A DNA stretch of 64,000 bases from Aeromonas hydrophila subsp. hydrophila ATCC 7966 (GCF_000014805.1 NC_008570.1:283501-347500); one strand, 5' to 3'. Shown: positions 1 to 8,523, counted from the first letter of the stretch. Numbers and translations are program-made. The notes: generated by a model from the sequence alone, not told the origin.

Positions 1-231
1 CTCAGGGTTGATCAATACCAGAGGATCTTCACGGTTTTCAGAGACATCGATCACTATGATGCGCTGATGAATGTCGACCTGAGTGGCGGCGAGGCCGATG
101 CCTTCCTCCGCGTACATGGTTTCGAACATATCATCTACAATGTGTTGTAACTCGGGTGTAAAGGTCTCGACAGGGGCTGCGACGGTACGCAGACGCTCAT
201 CGGGGAAACGCAATACATCTAGAATGGCCAT
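1..231 (-). CDS. def: Peptide deformylase, 5' part only
   Basis: This metalloenzyme removes the formyl group from the N-terminal methionine of nascent proteins. Only the first 77 codons are in the window, reading leftward from ATG at 231; the gene runs off the left edge. The translation begins [18 protein letters not shown] and contains the first signature motif of the family, GIGLAATQ, at residues 44-51. The second and third motifs (EGCLS and HExDH) lie outside. It is divergent from the LysM gene at 340, the same head-to-head arrangement seen in Vibrio and Escherichia, where def starts a def-fmt operon. Confidence 0.95.
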   Translation of the reverse strand, partial: MAILDVLRFPDERLRTVAAPVETFTPELQHIVDDMFETMYAEEGIGLAATQVDIHQRIIVIDVSENREDPLVLINPE

Positions 232-339
232 AGTTTTTTCTTTAGTTTCGTATAAATGCAGTCAATATTGGCGTAATTCTAGTCATTTACGCCGACAAAA
301 AACAGCAACACTTTGCGCGCAGAAGTAACAGGGAGTGTT

Positions 340-1428
340 ATGTATCTGAAGCAAACCATCCTCGCCTGTCTGTTGGCCACCCTGAGCCAGGGCGTGCTGG
401 CCGACCAGCTGAAACTGAAAGCGGGTTATCCCGAGACCTATGTGGTGCAAAAAGGCGATACCCTCTGGGATATTTCCGGCCAGTATCTGGCAGAACCCTG
501 GCTATGGCCAAGGCTCTGGAACATCAACCCGCAGATCGCCAATCCGCACTGGATCTACCCGGGCGATGTGCTGCACCTGAGCTGGGTCAACGGCGAACCG
601 CGCCTTGGCAAGGCGATGCAGGGCGGCAAGCAGGTTGTTCGTCTCTCTCCCAAGAGTCGTTACGAGAACAAGGCCAACCCCATTCCAACCCTGCCGCTCA
701 GCGAGATCGGCCCTTTCCTGCAAACCGACCATATTCTGGCTGACAGCCAGCAGGCAAAGCAGCTGCCTTATGTGCTGGGCAATGATGAGGCGCACATCGG
801 CATGCTGGAGGGAGATACCCTCTACGTACAGGGCTCGCTGATCCCGGGTCAGGACTATGGCATCTATCATCCGGGGACCATCTACAAAGACAAGAAGAGT
901 GGCGAACAGCTGGGGCAAGAGGCGGTCTTCGTCGGCACGGCCAGGGCGGAAGCCCTGCTGCCGGACGGCCGCACCCGGGTTACCCTCAGCCACAACCAGC
1001 GCGAGGTGTATCAGGGGGACAAGCTGATGCCGTTCCCGCCGCAGGAGAGCCTCTCCGCCGTGTTCACGCCCAAGGCTGCCCCCATCATCTCGCCCGGCTA
1101 TATCGTCGACTTGCCGAGCAAGGCTCGCGGCGGTGGCAAGTTCGACGTCGTGCTCATCAACAAGGGCATACGTGATCAGGTTGCCCCCGGCGATGTGCTG
1201 GAGATACTGCGGCCCGGCGCCCGGCTGGTGAGCAAGAATGGCAAGGTCGCCTATCGGGAGTACTCCTCCGTCTATGACAAGGCCTTCTATTCGACCGGCA
1301 AGCCACCCCTGCCGTCAGAGGCCGTGGCCCGAGTCATGTTGTTCAAGGTGTACGACAAGCTGAGTTATGGCCTGATCCTGCAGAGTCAGGACATGGTCAG
1401 CACCGGTTATCAGGTCAGCAACTTCTGA
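340..1428 (+). CDS. LysM peptidoglycan-binding domain protein
   Basis: A 362-residue exported protein, probably periplasmic or cell-wall associated. A signal peptide covers about residues 1-21 (hydrophobic LACLLATLSQGVLA, then cleavage). One LysM domain follows at about 33-80 (YVVQKGDTLWDIS, then a WIYPGDVLHL end). The remaining 280 residues match no enzyme family I recognise. The ATG at 340 is chosen over one 27 bp upstream because GGGAG lies at the right distance before it and the signal peptide starts there. The gene sits between def and dprA as in related bacteria, and dprA starts one base after its stop, so the two are probably cotranscribed. A wall-binding role is inferred from LysM only. 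Confidence 0.9.
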   Translation: MYLKQTILACLLATLSQGVLADQLKLKAGYPETYVVQKGDTLWDISGQYLAEPWLWPRLWNINPQIANPHWIYPGDVLHLSWVNGEPRLGKAMQGGKQVVRLSPKSRYENKANPIPTLPLSEIGPFLQTDHILADSQQAKQLPYVLGNDEAHIGMLEGDTLYVQGSLIPGQDYGIYHPGTIYKDKKSGEQLGQEAVFVGTARAEALLPDGRTRVTLSHNQREVYQGDKLMPFPPQESLSAVFTPKAAPIISPGYIVDLPSKARGGGKFDVVLINKGIRDQVAPGDVLEILRPGARLVSKNGKVAYREYSSVYDKAFYSTGKPPLPSEAVARVMLFKVYDKLSYGLILQSQDMVSTGYQVSNF

Positions 1429-1429
1429 C

Positions 1430-2545
1430 GTGCCTCTTCCATCCGGGCGACTCGCGCTGTGGTTGACGCTGGATGCCGTCACCGGCATTGGTCCGGTCAC
1501 CGCCGCTCGCCTGCTGGCCCATTTTGGCGGTGACATCGTCACCCTGTTCGACACCGACGACGGCGCCCTGCGAGCTCTTGGTCTGCAGAGCGTTCAAGTC
1601 CAGCAGATGAGGTGGCCCCAGCCGGTTGTCGAGCAGGCGCTGAGCTGGGCCGCCGAGCCCGGCAATCATCTCCTGTGTCCGGATGATCCCGCCTATCCCG
1701 CTTTGCTCAAAGAGATCCCTGCCGCCCCGCTGTTGCTCTACTGCCGGGGCAACCTGGCTGCCCTGTCTGTTCCTCAGTTGGCGATGGTCGGCACGCGCCA
1801 TCCCACCTATGCCGGCAAGGACAATGCTGCCCGCCTCTGCAGTGAGCTGGTCGCCTGCGGGCTGGCCATCACCTCCGGACTGGCGCTTGGCATCGATGGG
1901 GTGTGTCATCAGCAGGCGCTGGCGGCAGGGGGGACTACGCTGGCCGTGCTGGGCTCAGGGCTCGACTGCCTCTATCCGAAGCGTCATCAGGGGTTGGCTA
2001 TGGAAATCCTGGTGCGGGGCGGCTTGCTTATCTCCGAGCTGGCACCCGACAAGGGACCGCTGGCCGAGCACTTTCCACGGCGTAATCGCATCATCAGTGG
2101 CTTGTCGCTGGGTACTCTGGTGGTAGAGGCGGCCGAGCAGAGCGGTTCGCTCATCACAGCTCGTTATGCATTGGAACAGGGGCGAGAGGTCTTTGCCGTA
2201 CCAGGTGCCCCGCAAAACGTGCAGGCACTGGGTTGCAACAAATTAATCCAGCAGGGGGCCAAACTTGTATTGAGCGCGGCCGATATAGTGGAAGAGCTGC
2301 CCGGATTTGTCGGTTTGCTGCAGCAAGTGGCTGACTTGTCTGAGCATTCGAATAATAGCGAATTGCCTTATGCCGATTTGTTGGATAACGTAGATTATGA
2401 GACCACGAGCGTGGATACCGTTGCCGAACGGTCCCAGCTTCCTGTCGAAGTGGTATTGGGCAGGTTGGTAGAGCTGGAGCTGGCCGGTGCAGTGATGGCG
2501 GTAGCCGGTGGATACGTCAGAGCGAGGAGGGCGAATCATGTTTGA
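1430..2545 (+). CDS. dprA: DNA-processing protein DprA (Smf)
   Basis: DprA binds incoming single-stranded DNA during natural transformation and loads RecA. The 371-residue protein has a helical N-terminal domain (1-80) and a Rossmann-like core with VGTRHPTYAG at about 120-129, SGLALGIDG at 149-157, LGSGLDCLYP at 174-183 and PRRNRIISG at 216-224. A C-terminal winged-helix region follows (about 310-365). The start is GTG one base after the upstream stop, with no good Shine-Dalgarno of its own, so translational coupling is likely. Its 3' end overlaps smg by 8 bp. The length is normal for the family. Confidence 0.95.
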   Translation: MPLPSGRLALWLTLDAVTGIGPVTAARLLAHFGGDIVTLFDTDDGALRALGLQSVQVQQMRWPQPVVEQALSWAAEPGNHLLCPDDPAYPALLKEIPAAPLLLYCRGNLAALSVPQLAMVGTRHPTYAGKDNAARLCSELVACGLAITSGLALGIDGVCHQQALAAGGTTLAVLGSGLDCLYPKRHQGLAMEILVRGGLLISELAPDKGPLAEHFPRRNRIISGLSLGTLVVEAAEQSGSLITARYALEQGREVFAVPGAPQNVQALGCNKLIQQGAKLVLSAADIVEELPGFVGLLQQVADLSEHSNNSELPYADLLDNVDYETTSVDTVAERSQLPVEVVLGRLVELELAGAVMAVAGGYVRARRANHV

Positions 2546-3011
2546 TGTATTGATGTACCTTTTCGAGACCTACATCCACAGCGATGCAGATGTGATGGTC
2601 GAGCAGAATGAACTCACCGACGAACTGAGCCGGGCAGGTTTCGACAAAGACGAGATCGAGAAGGCGCTCAACTGGCTGGAGCGACTGGCCAACCTGCATG
2701 ACAGCGAGCGGGAGGTCTACGTCGCCGCCAGCGCGCAAGGCTCCATGCGTATCTATGCTCCACAAGAACTGGCACGCCTCAGTACCGAATGCCGCGGTTT
2801 CCTGCTGTTTCTGGAACAAGCCCAGGTACTCAATGCCGAAACCCGCGAAATCTGCATCGAGCGCCTGCTCGAGCTTGATAAACCGGATATCGAGCTGGAC
2901 GATCTGAAGTGGGTCGTCATGATGGTGCTGTTCAACGTACCGGGCAGCGAAAATGCCTACCAGCAGATGGAAGAGCTGGTGTTTGATGAGTCGGACGGCG
3001 TCATCCACTGA
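2538..3011 (+). CDS. smg: Smg family protein (DUF494)
   Basis: A 157-residue cytosolic protein of unknown function, conserved next to dprA in gammaproteobacteria; the length equals the Escherichia protein as I recall it. It opens MFDVLMYLFETYIHSD and is acidic and helical, with no catalytic motif I recognise. ATG 2538 is chosen because GGAGG lies just upstream (2526-2530); an ATG 30 bp further up has no such site. It overlaps the dprA stop by 8 bp, so it belongs to the same transcript. Confidence 0.93.
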   Translation: MFDVLMYLFETYIHSDADVMVEQNELTDELSRAGFDKDEIEKALNWLERLANLHDSEREVYVAASAQGSMRIYAPQELARLSTECRGFLLFLEQAQVLNAETREICIERLLELDKPDIELDDLKWVVMMVLFNVPGSENAYQQMEELVFDESDGVIH

Positions 3012-3066
3012 CAGCCCGGTGCCGCGCTGGTAGAATTCAGGTCATCTGGATTTCAAGGCGCGGCCC

Positions 3067-3624
3067 ATGTCAAAAATCGATCATCACCTCTTTTCAGCCC
3101 ACGAACATGCCTTCGAGCGCGAACCGTGCCCGCAGTGTGGTGCCGAGCTGGTGATCCGCCAGGGCAAGCATGGTCCCTTCCTCGGTTGCTCCGCCTATCC
3201 TGTCTGTGATTACATCCGCTCTCTGACTCCGTCCGGCCGTGACATCGAGAAGGTGCTTGAGGGCTCGGCCTGCCCGGATTGCGGCCAACCGCTGGCGATC
3301 AAGAAGGGGCGTTATGGCCTGTTTGTCGGCTGCACCCAGTACCCGGCCTGCCAGCACATCGAATCCCTGCAGGAGAGCGACGATACCCAAATCCTCTGCC
3401 CGGAGTGTGGCAAGGGACACCTCATCAGCCGAACCTCCCGCTATGGCAAGCAGTTCTACTCTTGCGACGGCTACCCCCATTGCAAATATGTGGTGAATGA
3501 CAAGCCGGTCCCCATGCCTTGCCCGCAATGTGGCTGGGGTATCATGGTCGAGAAAAAGGTGAGGGGAGCACTGCGCTGGATCTGCCCGCAAAAGAAATGC
3601 GGCCACCAGAGCGAGCAGGTATAA
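3067..3624 (+). CDS. yrdD: Topoisomerase-type zinc-ribbon protein YrdD
   Basis: A 185-residue protein made almost entirely of zinc-ribbon modules like those at the C terminus of DNA topoisomerase I. Cysteine pairs follow the pattern CPQC ... CSAYPVC, CPDC ... CTQYPAC, CPEC ... CDGYPHC, and finally CPQC ... CPQKKC, giving four four-cysteine units. Nucleic-acid binding is inferred from the fold; no catalytic domain is present. It lies 55 bp after smg, as in the Escherichia smg-yrdD-tsaC-aroE cluster. A TATAAT sequence overlaps its last codons and may serve purE. Confidence 0.93.
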   Translation: MSKIDHHLFSAHEHAFEREPCPQCGAELVIRQGKHGPFLGCSAYPVCDYIRSLTPSGRDIEKVLEGSACPDCGQPLAIKKGRYGLFVGCTQYPACQHIESLQESDDTQILCPECGKGHLISRTSRYGKQFYSCDGYPHCKYVVNDKPVPMPCPQCGWGIMVEKKVRGALRWICPQKKCGHQSEQV

Positions 3625-3658
3625 TCCGGCCGCCACAAGCGAATTGAAACGTTTTCGG
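3620..3658 (+). promoter_or_regulatory. Possible purE promoter -10 and PurR-like operator
   Basis: A perfect TATAAT lies at 3620-3625, overlapping the end of yrdD. About 20 bp downstream is ATTGAAACGTTTTCGG (3643-3658), whose AAACGTTT core matches the PurR box; 11 of 16 positions fit ACGCAAACGTTTGCGT. No good -35 was found, so the promoter half is weaker than the operator half. Confidence 0.5.
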
Positions 3659-3698
3659 CGAACTTCAACCCCCCACTTGGAGTAAGGAAATTCCCACC

Positions 3699-4202
3699 AT
3701 GAATAAACCCTTTGTTGCCGTATTGATGGGCTCTGATTCTGATTTTCCGGTGATGCAGACCACCCTCGAGGTGCTCAAGTCATTCGATATCGCGGTAGAA
3801 GTGAAAGTGACCTCCGCACACCGTACACCGGCTGCTACTCATCAGTACGTGACCGACGCCGAAGCCCGTGGCTGCAAGGTCTTTATCTGTGCCGCCGGTC
3901 TCGCTGCTCACCTGGCGGGCGCCGTGGCAGGCATCACGACTCGTCCCGTGATCGGTGTGCCCATCGATGGCGGCCCGCTCAAGGGGCTGGATGCACTGCT
4001 TTCCACCGTGCAGATGCCGGGTGGGGTGCCGGTGGCGACCGTGGCGATCGGCAAGGCCGGCGCCAAGAATGCAGGCTATCTGGCAGCTCAGATGCTGGCA
4101 GTGGCGGATGATGAACTGGCGGCCAAGGTGCAGGCAGAACGCCAGAAAAATGCCGACGAGGTACTGGCGAAAGACGCTGCCTTACAGGCCCTGCTCAAGT
4201 AA
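3699..4202 (+). CDS. purE: PurE, phosphoribosylaminoimidazole carboxylase / N5-CAIR mutase
   Basis: PurE makes 4-carboxy-5-aminoimidazole ribonucleotide in de novo purine synthesis. The 167-residue protein has GSDSD at 11-15 and SAHRTP at 39-44, both active-site motifs of the family. The next motif reads [10 protein letters not shown] (65-74) rather than the GAGGAAHLPG usual in enterics and vibrios. No purK lies on either side, although as I recall purK and purE sit together in this position in Vibrio. A PurR-like operator precedes the gene and a strong terminator follows it (4311-4336), so it looks monocistronic. Whether it uses N5-CAIR (needing PurK elsewhere) or AIR directly cannot be decided here. 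Confidence 0.93.
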   Translation: MNKPFVAVLMGSDSDFPVMQTTLEVLKSFDIAVEVKVTSAHRTPAATHQYVTDAEARGCKVFICAAGLAAHLAGAVAGITTRPVIGVPIDGGPLKGLDALLSTVQMPGGVPVATVAIGKAGAKNAGYLAAQMLAVADDELAAKVQAERQKNADEVLAKDAALQALLK

Positions 4203-4310
4203 GCTCCGAGACGGCAACCACCACCCCGTTCGCCATCAGCTTCTCGCTGGTCGATGAAGGAGGGGGGCCAGGGTCGCCGTTTCGTAGGCTCAATGTTAAT
4301 CAATGATGAG

Positions 4311-4336
4311 GCGACAGCCCGGCTGTCGCATTTTTT
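4311..4336 (+). terminator. Rho-independent terminator after purE, abutting tsaC
   Basis: A perfect 9-bp stem (GCGACAGCC / GGCTGTCGC, one-base centre as drawn) is followed by ATTTTTT. The T-run ends at 4336 and the tsaC ATG begins at 4337. Confidence 0.85.
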
Positions 4337-4897
4337 ATGCCCAATGAATTTGAACTTGCAGTGGCCGCCCTCCAGCGCGATGGGGTGATTGCCTATGCGA
4401 CCGAGGCGGTATTTGGCCTGGGTTGTGATCCTGACTCCGAGTCGGCGGTACACCGTCTGCTGGCGATCAAGCAACGCCCGGTGGAGAAGGGGTTGATCCT
4501 TATCGCCGCCGATCTGGCTCAGTTGCAGGATTACATCGATCTGGACCAGCTCACCAGCGAGCAGCTGGCCCGGGTGGAAGCGAGCTGGCCTGGTCCCTTC
4601 ACCTGGATCATGCCGGCGCGCAGCAATACCCCGGCCTGGCTGACCGGTCAGTTCACTACCCTGGCGGTGCGTGTGACGGCCCATCCGCAGGTGCAGGCCT
4701 TGTGCCGCGCGTTTGGCAAGCCGCTGGTCTCTACCAGTGCCAACCTGACGGGTGAAGAGCCTGCCCGCCGGGTGGCGGATATCGGCGAATTGCTGGCGAG
4801 TCAGCTGGCCTATATCCTGCCCGGCGAAGTGGGGGGGCAGGCCAATCCGTCCGAGATCAAGGATGCCAGAACCGGCGCCATCATTCGCCCCTCTTGA
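4337..4897 (+). CDS. tsaC: Threonylcarbamoyl-AMP synthase TsaC (YrdC/RimN)
   Basis: TsaC forms threonylcarbamoyl-AMP from threonine, bicarbonate and ATP, the first step of t6A37 tRNA modification. The 186-residue YrdC-fold protein has VIAYATEAVFGLGCDP at about 17-32, KQRPVEKGLILIAA and the LVSTSANLTGEEP segment (about 131-143). The usual AYPTE motif has alanine in place of proline. The ATG sits directly after a terminator T-run and has no visible Shine-Dalgarno. Alignment with the 190-residue Escherichia protein nevertheless supports this start within a few residues. Confidence 0.92.
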   Translation: MPNEFELAVAALQRDGVIAYATEAVFGLGCDPDSESAVHRLLAIKQRPVEKGLILIAADLAQLQDYIDLDQLTSEQLARVEASWPGPFTWIMPARSNTPAWLTGQFTTLAVRVTAHPQVQALCRAFGKPLVSTSANLTGEEPARRVADIGELLASQLAYILPGEVGGQANPSEIKDARTGAIIRPS

Positions 4898-4931
4898 ACC
4901 GTTCGAAGAGCGGCAATGCGGATCGGCTTAG

Positions 4932-5900
<969 letters not shown>

Positions 5901-5905
5901 CCAGA

Positions 5906-5930
5906 GGGGCCATGATGGCCCCTTCTTATT
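5906..5930 (+). terminator. Weak hairpin between hemF and aroE
   Basis: GGGGCC ATGAT GGCCCC followed by TTCTTATT. The stem is short and the T-run interrupted, so it may only attenuate read-through. Confidence 0.45.
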
Positions 5931-6003
5931 GGCCGATATTCGGCTTGTTCCTGAGTGCGAAAACCCGTTAAATCGGGAGATTGCCCTCTGAAGGAACTCT
6001 TTG

Positions 6004-6825
6004 ATGGATCGTTATCTGGTTTTTGGCCACCCGGTGCGCCACAGCAAATCTCCCTTTATTCATACCCTATTTGCCAGACAAACCCAGCAGGAGCTGGAAT
6101 ATGGTCTGGCCGAGCCTGCCGTCGAAGAGTTCGCCACCAGTCTGAGAGCTTTCTTTGCCCAAGGTGGCAAGGGATGCAATGTCACCGTCCCCTTCAAGGA
6201 GCAGGCATTCGCCCTGGTCGATCGACTGAGCCCTCGGGCCCGGCGGGCGGGGGCAGTCAACACCATCAAGCTGACCGATGATGGCGTACTGCTGGGTGAC
6301 AACACTGATGGTGCCGGGTTGGTGGCCGATCTCAAGGCGCATGGTGTGGCACTTGCCGGCAGCAGGATCCTGTTGCTGGGTGCGGGTGGCGCGGCGCGCG
6401 GTGCGCTGGCTCCGCTGCTGGCCGAGCAACCCGAGGCATTGGTTATCGCCAACCGTACTCACGCCAGGGCGGAGCAGCTGGCTGCCGAGTTTCGTGATCT
6501 GGGGGCGGTCAGTGCCCAGACCTATGAGCGGCTGGGCGGCCATTTCGATCTGATCATCAACTCCACCTCCGCCAGTCTGCAAGGAGAGCTGCCTCCGCTG
6601 GTGCCTGCCCTGATCCACGCCGATATCGCCATCTACGACATGATGTACGGTGCGACCGATACTCCCTTTATCGCATGGGCAAAGGGGCAAGGGGCTCGCC
6701 AGACCGTAGATGGCCTCGGCATGTTGGTGGAACAGGCGGCAGAAGCCTTTACCGTGTGGCGCGGAATCCGGCCAGGGACTAAACAGGTATTGAGAGAACT
6801 GAAACGAAATCTGGGGACCCTATGA
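6004..6825 (+). CDS. aroE: Shikimate dehydrogenase (NADP+)
   Basis: AroE reduces 3-dehydroshikimate to shikimate in aromatic amino-acid synthesis. The 273-residue protein has the substrate motif SKSP (14-17), the catalytic lysine in VTVPFKEQA (K65), the partner aspartate in DNTDGAG (D102) and the NADP-binding loop LGAGGAARG (125-133). ATG 6004 is preferred to an in-frame TTG at 6001 because AAGGA lies 8 nt upstream. Its stop overlaps yrdB in ATGA. Confidence 0.97.
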   Translation: MDRYLVFGHPVRHSKSPFIHTLFARQTQQELEYGLAEPAVEEFATSLRAFFAQGGKGCNVTVPFKEQAFALVDRLSPRARRAGAVNTIKLTDDGVLLGDNTDGAGLVADLKAHGVALAGSRILLLGAGGAARGALAPLLAEQPEALVIANRTHARAEQLAAEFRDLGAVSAQTYERLGGHFDLIINSTSASLQGELPPLVPALIHADIAIYDMMYGATDTPFIAWAKGQGARQTVDGLGMLVEQAAEAFTVWRGIRPGTKQVLRELKRNLGTL

Positions 6826-7082
6826 ACCAAGGCATCTTGTTTCCCGAGCTGGCCGACTGGCAAGCGCACGAACAGCGGATCCACTTCCCTGCCCAGCAGA
6901 TGGGGGCGCTGGTGGATTGCTACATCAGTCGCCGGCGTCTGGAGAAAATGACCGGGCTCTCCCTCGCGAGAGAGGAAGACATCCTGCGAGCCTTCGAAAG
7001 CGTGCGTTTTGACATCGAGGACATTGCTGAAAAACTCATTGAGGAACAAGAGTTTGCAGAAGATGGCGCCATCTACCTCTGA
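6822..7082 (+). CDS. yrdB: DUF1488 family protein YrdB
   Basis: An 86-residue acidic cytosolic protein of unknown function that follows aroE in many gammaproteobacteria. The start overlaps the aroE stop (ATGA), so translation is coupled. No catalytic motif is visible; the C-terminal half ([17 protein letters not shown]) is strongly acidic and helical. Confidence 0.88.
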   Translation: MNQGILFPELADWQAHEQRIHFPAQQMGALVDCYISRRRLEKMTGLSLAREEDILRAFESVRFDIEDIAEKLIEEQEFAEDGAIYL

Positions 7083-7131
7083 TTTTTTCAAGTTTTTTCT
7101 CAAAGCAGCGGAACTTGCGCCAAATTGTGCT

Positions 7132-7206
7132 GACTAACTAGATAGTTGAGGAAGTGCTAGCTAGTCACCTTTATAACTCCCCGGTATTCGTACTGGGGAT
7201 TTTTTT
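7132..7206 (+). terminator. Stem-loop plus UUCG terminator downstream of yrdB
   Basis: GACTAACTAG (7132-7141) pairs with CTAGCTAGTC (7157-7166) at 9 of 10 positions. A second stem, CCCCGGTA TTCG TACTGGGG (7179-7198), has a UUCG tetraloop, one G-U pair and a T-run (7200-7206). The second hairpin is a convincing terminator. The first could be processing structure or part of a short RNA. Confidence 0.8.
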
Positions 7207-7227
7207 ATCTATATGAAAAATAACATG

Positions 7228-7268
7228 ATTTATGTAATTCATTTTTCGTGAAACTTAATTACATAAAT
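7228..7268. repeat. Perfect 12-bp inverted repeat upstream of spf
   Basis: ATTTATGTAATT (7228-7239) and AATTACATAAAT (7257-7268) are perfect inverted copies 17 bp apart. They end a few bases before the putative -35 of spf. An operator is the simplest reading; no known regulator was recognised. Confidence 0.55.
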
Positions 7269-7307
7269 TACTTTCACTTTCTGCTGCTTTGCTATACAGT
7301 TAGCAAC

Positions 7308-7411
7308 GTAGGGTACAGAGGTAAGATGTTCTATCTTTCAGACCTTTTATTTCACGTAATTGAATGTGGCTGAATAGCGACCCCGGTGAGTCATCATCGG
7401 GGTGTTTTTTT
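7308..7411 (+). ncRNA. spf: Spot 42 small RNA
   Basis: The sequence from 7308 begins GTAGGGTACAGAGGTAAGAT and continues almost base for base like Escherichia Spot 42 as I know it (TTCTATCTTTCAGACCTTTTA, then TTCACGTAAT, then TGGCTGAATA). It ends in a terminator (CCCCGGTGA / TCATCGGGG, then seven T). Spot 42 is an Hfq-dependent, CRP-repressed RNA that pairs with catabolic mRNAs such as galK. A TATACA at 7293-7298 is the likely -10. The gene lies beside engB as in Escherichia, but polA is not upstream. Confidence 0.97.
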
Positions 7412-7463
7412 ATGGGTTGCGTTTAGAGTAAATGCTTTAATGTTGACGAATGTTTGTTAGAAT

Positions 7464-7577
7464 GAAGGGGCTTCTTGAGGAAAACCAGTCGTCTTTGTTC
7501 TCAAGATTTAGCTTCTTCCCAATTTTTGAACTGATTGTTTAAGGCCGGTACTGCGTTTGCAGAACCGGCCTCATTTT
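7464..7577 (+). ncRNA. Candidate small RNA downstream of spf
   Basis: A possible -10 TAGAAT (7458-7463) with TTTAAT (7436-7441) 16 bp upstream precedes about 105 nt without an ORF. The region contains a 7-bp stem (TCTTGAG 7473-7479 / CTCAAGA 7500-7506). It ends in a strong terminator: AGGCCGGT-A-CTGC GTTT GCAG-A-ACCGGCCT (7542-7571), then CATTTTT. The start is a guess. A hairpin-type RNA downstream of spf has been reported in Vibrionaceae (VSsrna24, from memory); I cannot say whether this is homologous. Confidence 0.5.
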
Positions 7578-7672
7578 TATCCTTTCCATTGACTGCTTTG
7601 TAATAAAATTTCACTTTGGTACTTATTTGGTGAGGAAACGCCCCCGCCGGCATCTATTTTTGAAAACGTTGC

Positions 7673-7723
7673 CAATGGGATGAAAAGTTAATTGTTATAT
7701 AGAATTAACTATTTATCCCATTG
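7673..7723. repeat. 51-bp long imperfect hairpin between spf and engB
   Basis: CAATGGGAT (7673-7681) pairs with ATCCCATTG (7715-7723), and inside it AGTTAATT (7686-7693) pairs with AATTAACT (7703-7710). A 4-nt partly paired bulge and a 9-nt loop complete it. It is AT-rich in the middle and has no T-run, so it does not look like an engB terminator. The rest of 7578-7872 shows no gene I can support. Confidence 0.6.
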
Positions 7724-7872
7724 ATAAAAATAGTGTTTCAAGAACTCATCGAAGGGAGTGGGCGATGTCACTGGCGAGAGGGGTTATGGCAAGCAGACTG
7801 AAAGCCTTTCAATCAGCGGAGGAGCTGCTCCGCCAATTGCAGGGTTTGGTTGTGGTGTATACAGGACGTAGC

Positions 7873-8523
7873 CTACTCCTCGAGCGGTGCTTGCTCACCG
7901 TCAGTCATGTCATCGGCGCCCGCCAGGTACCAGCCAGTCAGCGTCTGTGCCAGTTTTTCGACCCCGATCTGGGTCAGGGAAGAGAAGGCTTCCACCTGGA
8001 TCTGCGGACCCAGCTCGGCTACGGCCTGACGTACCTTGATGACCTGATTGTTGCGCGGACCTGGGCTCAGCTTGTCGGCCTTGGTCAGCAGCAGCATGAC
8101 CGGCAGTTTGCGGTGAGAGCTCCACTCCAGCATATTCATATCGGTATCTTTGAGCGGATGGCGGATGTCCATCAGGATCACCAGACCTTTCAATGACTCA
8201 CGACGCTGCAGATATTCCGCCAGCGACTTTTGCCACTTGAGCTTCATTTCCAGCGGAACCTGCGCATAACCGTAGCCCGGCAGGTCGACCAGACGCTTGC
8301 CCGGTTCCAGCTCAAACAGGTTGATCAGCTGGGTGCGTCCCGGCGTCTTACTGGTGCGAGCCAGGTTCTTGTGCTTGGTCAAGGTATTCAATGCAGATGA
8401 CTTACCGGCGTTGGAACGGCCGGCAAACGCAATCTCGACACCCCCATCATTTGGCAGGTGACGGATGTCGGGTGCGCTGGTCACAAAATGCACCTTATTG
8501 AAATTCAGAGTTTGTGTATCCAA
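7873..8523 (-). CDS. engB: Ribosome biogenesis GTPase EngB (YihA/YsxC)
   Basis: EngB is an essential GTPase needed for 50S subunit assembly. The 216-residue protein has the GTPase motifs in order: G1 [10 protein letters not shown] (35-44), G3 DLPGYG (80-85) and G4 TKAD (about 147-150). It reads leftward toward spf, the same convergent arrangement as in Escherichia. Its C terminus carries a short acidic tail ([13 protein letters not shown]). Cytochrome c4 is divergent from it, with 142 bp between the starts. Confidence 0.97.
   Translation of the reverse strand: MDTQTLNFNKVHFVTSAPDIRHLPNDGGVEIAFAGRSNAGKSSALNTLTKHKNLARTSKTPGRTQLINLFELEPGKRLVDLPGYGYAQVPLEMKLKWQKSLAEYLQRRESLKGLVILMDIRHPLKDTDMNMLEWSSHRKLPVMLLLTKADKLSPGPRNNQVIKVRQAVAELGPQIQVEAFSSLTQIGVEKLAQTLTGWYLAGADDMTDGEQAPLEE

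Noticed and set aside
7246..7264. CRP site upstream of spf
   Set aside because: CGTGA and TTACA are present but with 7 bp between instead of 6; too weak to call.
7765..8196. 143-codon plus-strand reading frame starting before and running through engB
   Set aside because: It is antisense to engB, whose GTPase motifs are clear; no family match or ribosome site.
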